Program-made: the position numbers and the translations under genes | In this document: in pieces, positions 7,236 through 10,501 of the stretch | Position numbering within the stretch: the stretch's first letter is position 1 | How the letters are laid out: each line of letters begins with the position of its first letter | Notes under the pieces: generated by a model | The model's database searches: none | Told to the model about the DNA's origin: nothing | What the model saw: only the letters and a program-made list of their open reading frames with translations | Source: an uncultured Treponema sp. | GTDB lineage: Bacteria > Spirochaetota > Spirochaetia > Treponematales > Treponemataceae | Direction of reading: 5' to 3' | Assembly (NCBI GenBank): GCA_946611835.1 | Contig: CAMOEE010000078.1 | Span: 1-10,501 of the forward strand | Length of the DNA stretch: 10,501 bases

Positions 7236-7339
7236 ACGGTTGATTTTGACTTCATTTTATGATAACCTATTTGAACTATTTTAAATTACGATGGATGTAA
7301 TATCGATTCTTTTTCGATTTTACTAACAGGAGTCAAAAA
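7236..7339 (+). promoter_or_regulatory. AT-rich leader with probable promoter of the yajC-secD-secF operon
   Basis: This gap is far more AT-rich than the flanking genes. Candidate elements are TTGAAC at 7271-7276 with TGTAAT at 7296-7301 (19-base spacing, long) and TTGACT at 7246-7251 with TATTTG at 7268-7273 (16-base spacing, poor -10). Neither is convincing alone. AGGAG at 7328-7332 is a strong Shine-Dalgarno seven bases before the yajC ATG. No convincing terminator for the TPR gene is present, so read-through into the sec genes is possible. Confidence 0.4.
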
Positions 7340-7726
7340 ATGTCTTTCATTCCATTACTTCAGGCGGCGGGTGCTACTTCAAGCCAGACACTCATGTCTG
7401 TCGTCCCGTTCATTCTAATCATCGCTATTTTCTATTTCTTCATTATTCGTCCGCAGAATAAAAAACAGAAAGAAACACAGAAAATGATTGATGCCCTCAA
7501 AAAAGGTGACAAAGTAGTCACAATCGGCGGAATTCACGGTCTTGTTTCTCAGACAAAAGAAAAGACTGTAATCATCAAGGTTGACGAAGGCGTAAAAATC
7601 GAGGTCAATCGTTCTGCTATCGCTGGTGTTGTTACGGACAACGCACCTGCATCAAAATCGGACAAAAAGGCTGATGAGTCAAAAGAAGCTGAGAAAGAGT
7701 CTTCTGATTCAGAAAAAGCTGAGTAA
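7340..7726 (+). CDS. yajC: Sec translocase accessory subunit YajC
   Basis: YajC is a small inner-membrane protein that associates with SecD and SecF at the SecYEG channel. The 128-residue product has one transmembrane helix at about 19-36 (SVVPFILIIAIFYFFIIRP) ending in the RPQ triad at 37-39, then the family's cytoplasmic domain: KKQKETQKMIDALKKGD, VVTIGGIHG (59-67), and an EVNRSAIAGV strand (88-97). All of these are hallmarks of the family. Unlike most YajC proteins it carries a charged, Ser/Lys/Glu-rich tail of about 28 residues (101-128) that looks disordered. The AGGAG site seven bases upstream supports the ATG. It is the first gene of the sec operon, 23 bases before secD. Confidence 0.97.
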   Translation: MSFIPLLQAAGATSSQTLMSVVPFILIIAIFYFFIIRPQNKKQKETQKMIDALKKGDKVVTIGGIHGLVSQTKEKTVIIKVDEGVKIEVNRSAIAGVVTDNAPASKSDKKADESKEAEKESSDSEKAE

Positions 7727-7749
7727 ATAAAAATACCGGAGTAAAAAAA

Positions 7750-9540
7750 ATGAACAAACGAAGTCGTTTTATCATTGTTCTGGTAGTTCTTGCTGTTTGT
7801 TTTGCGTTCCTCTGGCCGTCAATCAGCTGGTATGCACGCACACCAAAGGACCAGCAGACTCTTGCGCTTGGTTCTCTCGAAAAAATCAAGGACTACACAG
7901 TAGTAAAAGCAAAGGAAGAGTCTGATAAGCTCATTGCAATCGCAAAGGCTAATCCAGAAACCCTCCTTGATCCATCTTATGATTACCTTGTAAAAGCTGC
8001 AAAAAAGAATTACAAGGAGAGCGCAAAGGCTTACAAGGCTGCAGGCCTTAAAGCTCCTGAGACACCTTCTGTAATGTCTGTCGGCGCAATTTTGGATTCA
8101 TTCACTGGCAATACGGCAATGGCTGATTTGCGGGCAGTAATCGAAGGCAAATACCGTGACGAAATCCTTGCGGCAAAAAAACGCTACAACTCATCAGTCA
8201 AGCTCGGCCTTGATTTGAGCGGTGGTATGAATGTAATCGTTCATGCTGACCTTGAAGCTGCCCTTGCTTCTCAGAAAAAGGACAACGAGGTCAACGATGA
8301 GGCTCAGTTCAAAAAGGACGCTATGGCTCAGGCCATCGAGACTTTGACTGGTCGTATCGATAAATTCGGTCTTACTTCGCCGGTTATCCGCCAGCAGGGC
8401 GAAGACCGCATCTACATCGAAATTCCTGGTGCGGCAGATTCAGAAAGCGTAAACACAATCATCATGGGTAAGGGTATCCTTAACTTCCGCCTCGTTGACG
8501 AGACTGCTACGGCTGCAGTAATGAACTACTACCGAAACAACGGCATCCTCTTCAACTCAGACGGAAAACTTCTTGATCCTTCTATTCTTCCAGAAGATTG
8601 TGAGGTCATGGGCTACTACGAAAAAGACGATTACGGCCTTGACCAGCTTGTCCGTGGCGCTGAGTACATCGCTGTCAAAAAAGAAATCGCCCTTGACGGA
8701 AAACATGTCAAATCTGCTCAGGTTTCTGCTGACCAGACAACCAACCAGCCGGAAGTCAACTTTGTCCTCGATTCTGAGGGGGCTCAAATTTTCGCTGATT
8801 TCACAGGAGCTCATGTTAACGAGCGTCTTGCCATCGTAAGCGATAACAAAATCAAGTCTGCGGCAACAATCCGACAGGCAATCAACGGCGGACAGGTTTC
8901 TCTTTCAGGCGGATTCTCTGTAGAAGAAGCCCAGAATATTCAGAAAGTCCTTCAGACAGCATGGCTTGAAGTTCCTCTTGAGGTCGAAAGCCAGCAGGTC
9001 GTCGGAGCAAGCCTTGGTGAGACCGCTATTAAGCAGGGTATGAACGCTTTGCTCTGGGGCCTGGCTGCCGTCCTCGTATTCATGATTTTGTACTATCTTG
9101 GTGCCGGTTTCAACGCTGTCGTTGCTCAGGTTCTCAACATGTACATCATGTTCTCTGTATTGAGTGCTTTCAATCTTACCCTTACGCTTTCTTCTATCGC
9201 CGGTATGATTCTTACGGTCGGTATGTCAGTTGACGCCAACGTAATCATCTTCGAGCGTATCAAAGAAGAGCTCAAAAACGGAAAGAGCCGGGCCGCAGCA
9301 ATCGCCGCAGGTTTCGACAACGCTTTCTGGGCAATCATGGACTCTAACATCACCACATTCATTGCGGCTGCCTTCCTTTCAAAATTGGGAACCGGCTCTA
9401 TTCAGGGTTTCGCAGTTTCTCTTGCAATCGGTGTATGTTCGTCAGTATTTACAGCTCTCGTAGTTTCTCGTCTCATGTTCGACTTCAATACTGAGGTTAT
9501 GAACAGAAAGACAATGAGCATCGGCTGGGGAGTAAAATAA
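7750..9540 (+). CDS. secD: Protein translocase subunit SecD
   Basis: SecD pairs with SecF to use proton-motive force to draw exported proteins through SecYEG from the periplasmic side. This 596-residue protein has a first helix at about 7-24, a Lys/Ala-rich helical region (31-150), then the family's P1 domain starting with LGLDLSGGMNVIV (152-164) and including TLTGRIDKFGL (198-208). A conserved stretch at 363-395 (DNKIKSAATIRQAI and GGQVSLSGGFSVEEA) precedes the membrane domain. Five helices follow from about 432, with GMSVDANVIIFERIKEEL (491-508) carrying Asp495, the equivalent of the proton-relay Asp of characterised SecD proteins, then DSNITTFIAA (531-540) and a GTGSIQGFAVSLAIG stretch (547-561). 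All key motifs are intact. GGAG at 7738-7741, eight bases upstream, supports the ATG. Its stop overlaps the secF start by one base (TAATG), so translation is coupled. Confidence 0.98.
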   Translation: MNKRSRFIIVLVVLAVCFAFLWPSISWYARTPKDQQTLALGSLEKIKDYTVVKAKEESDKLIAIAKANPETLLDPSYDYLVKAAKKNYKESAKAYKAAGLKAPETPSVMSVGAILDSFTGNTAMADLRAVIEGKYRDEILAAKKRYNSSVKLGLDLSGGMNVIVHADLEAALASQKKDNEVNDEAQFKKDAMAQAIETLTGRIDKFGLTSPVIRQQGEDRIYIEIPGAADSESVNTIIMGKGILNFRLVDETATAAVMNYYRNNGILFNSDGKLLDPSILPEDCEVMGYYEKDDYGLDQLVRGAEYIAVKKEIALDGKHVKSAQVSADQTTNQPEVNFVLDSEGAQIFADFTGAHVNERLAIVSDNKIKSAATIRQAINGGQVSLSGGFSVEEAQNIQKVLQTAWLEVPLEVESQQVVGASLGETAIKQGMNALLWGLAAVLVFMILYYLGAGFNAVVAQVLNMYIMFSVLSAFNLTLTLSSIAGMILTVGMSVDANVIIFERIKEELKNGKSRAAAIAAGFDNAFWAIMDSNITTFIAAAFLSKLGTGSIQGFAVSLAIGVCSSVFTALVVSRLMFDFNTEVMNRKTMSIGWGVK

Positions 9541-10501
9541 TGAAAAAGGTAATTCAGTTTAGTAAATTTTTCCCTTGTGCTGTAGTTTTGAGCGCAGTAA
9601 TCATCATTGCGGGAATCGTGTCTACTGCAACTCGCGGAATCAACTTTGGCCTTGACTTTAAGCCTGGTATGATTGAAGAAATCAAAATCGCCAGCACTGT
9701 TCTTGAAGTAACTTACAATGGAACTGCTACTGTTTCCCTGGAAGCAAACGAAGGGGGAGTTGATCTTGTCGTAAGTGGTATCGGTGAGGAAAACCGCACT
9801 GAGTCAATTCCTTACTCAAGCGTTGAGACTGTCTCAGAGCTTGCCGCAAAAATGAACACCGTAAACGGCGTTTCTGCCCACATCAAAAAGGAAATGATTC
9901 TTCCAAAAGAAGGCCTTTTCGTGAACTCCGGTTCTTCAAAGAACCTGGGTGAAAAACCGCTCAATCTTTTTGCTTCTGACGAAAAATCAACAGTTTCTGC
10001 TGATGATGTTCGTGAGGCTCTCAAGGCATTCAACAATGTCGATGTAAAGGAAGTCGGCGAGGGTAGTGACCGTGCTTTCCAGGTTCGTATGGGCGTTACC
10101 GGCGACGAGGGCAAAACCCTTCAGGCAGATGCAAACAAGGCTCTCACAGAGAAATTTGGTGCAGATAAAGTCGCTTTTGTAAAGTCTGACTTCATCGGCG
10201 CTCAGTTCTCTCAGTCTTTGATCCGGGATTCAATCATCCTGGTTCTTGCGACTTTGATTTTGATTTTCATTTACTCTGCAATCCGATTCCACTGGGATTT
10301 CGCTCTTGCGGCTGTAATCGCTATCATCCATGACTCTTTGATCATGGTTGCTTTCATCTCTTTCATTCAGATGGAATTCAGCACTACAACTCTTGCGGCA
10401 ATCCTTACGATTATCGGTTACTCAATCAACGCTACTGTCGTTATTCTTGACCGTGTTCGAAGCGACATCAAGGTTGTCGAGGCAAAGACATTCAAAGAAA
10501 T
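9540..10501 (+). CDS. secF: Protein translocase subunit SecF (3' end beyond the window)
   Basis: The reading frame is open from the ATG at 9540 to the window edge, giving 320 codons. Helix 1 is at about 12-29, then a variant of the SecF signature, GINFGLDFKPGM (33-44). A periplasmic domain of about 190 residues follows. The membrane domain starts near 228: SIILVLATLILIFIYSAIRFHWDF, then AVIAIIHDSL (258-267) with Asp265, the residue that corresponds to the essential TM4 Asp of SecF, and AAILTIIGYSIN (286-297) followed by ATVVILDRVR (298-307), with Arg305 and Arg307 retained. At position 298 Ala replaces the Asp of the usual Asn-Asp-Thr/Ser motif. About one further helix plus the C-terminal tail is missing at the edge. 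It overlaps secD by one base and has no separate ribosome site of note. Confidence 0.97.
   Translation, partial: MKKVIQFSKFFPCAVVLSAVIIIAGIVSTATRGINFGLDFKPGMIEEIKIASTVLEVTYNGTATVSLEANEGGVDLVVSGIGEENRTESIPYSSVETVSELAAKMNTVNGVSAHIKKEMILPKEGLFVNSGSSKNLGEKPLNLFASDEKSTVSADDVREALKAFNNVDVKEVGEGSDRAFQVRMGVTGDEGKTLQADANKALTEKFGADKVAFVKSDFIGAQFSQSLIRDSIILVLATLILIFIYSAIRFHWDFALAAVIAIIHDSLIMVAFISFIQMEFSTTTLAAILTIIGYSINATVVILDRVRSDIKVVEAKTFKE

Noticed and set aside
7302..7320. Possible terminator hairpin before yajC (ATCGA with TCGAT, then a short T run)
   Set aside because: The stem is only five mostly weak pairs with a 7-base loop and only two T beyond the stem; it overlaps the likely leader of yajC.
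9812..10114. Open frame of 100 codons on the minus strand inside secF
   Set aside because: The plus strand codes for SecF with clear family motifs; the antisense translation is Ser/Thr-rich and shows no domain.

Overview
The window looks like chromosomal DNA of a diderm bacterium, most likely a spirochaete of the Treponema type. This rests on the mix of gene families (a SecD/SecF pair with extra periplasmic sequence, an OmpA-type protein with a GHTADV motif, lipoproteins with relaxed lipoboxes, several TPR envelope proteins). It is a judgement from family resemblance, not from a marker gene. No mobile element, CRISPR array, tRNA, rRNA or phage gene was seen.

Left half, minus strand (44-4752): four closely packed genes read leftwards and are probably one operon. 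In transcription order they are a TPR-like lipoprotein (3706-4752), an MltD-like lytic transglycosylase (2670-3719), a secreted protein with a C-terminal OmpA peptidoglycan-binding domain (1282-2622), and a probable outer-membrane beta-barrel protein (44-1255). Gaps are 26-47 bases, or a 14-base overlap. All four have export signals, and two belong to peptidoglycan-cutting or peptidoglycan-binding families, so the operon looks like a cell-wall/outer-membrane module. A rho-independent terminator at 1-27 faces right and ends a gene lying outside the window.

Middle (4753-4884): an AT-rich divergent intergenic region holds a consensus -10 box for the leftward operon and a weaker promoter candidate for the rightward genes.

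Right half, plus strand: a six-helix membrane protein of unknown role (4885-5487) is followed five bases later by a large exported TPR protein with a TTG start (5493-7235). After a 104-base AT-rich gap come yajC (7340-7726), secD (7750-9540) and secF (9540 to beyond the window), the accessory subunits of the Sec protein-export channel that use proton-motive force to help pull proteins across the inner membrane. The secD stop and secF start overlap (TAATG).

The most notable details are a heptanucleotide repeat inside the signal-peptide coding region of the lytic transglycosylase, sequence departures in SecF (Asn-Ala-Thr where the family usually has Asn-Asp-Thr, and an enlarged periplasmic domain), and the uncharacterised envelope operon. 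I do not see a clearly new defence or mobile system; most of the window is core envelope and secretion biology.
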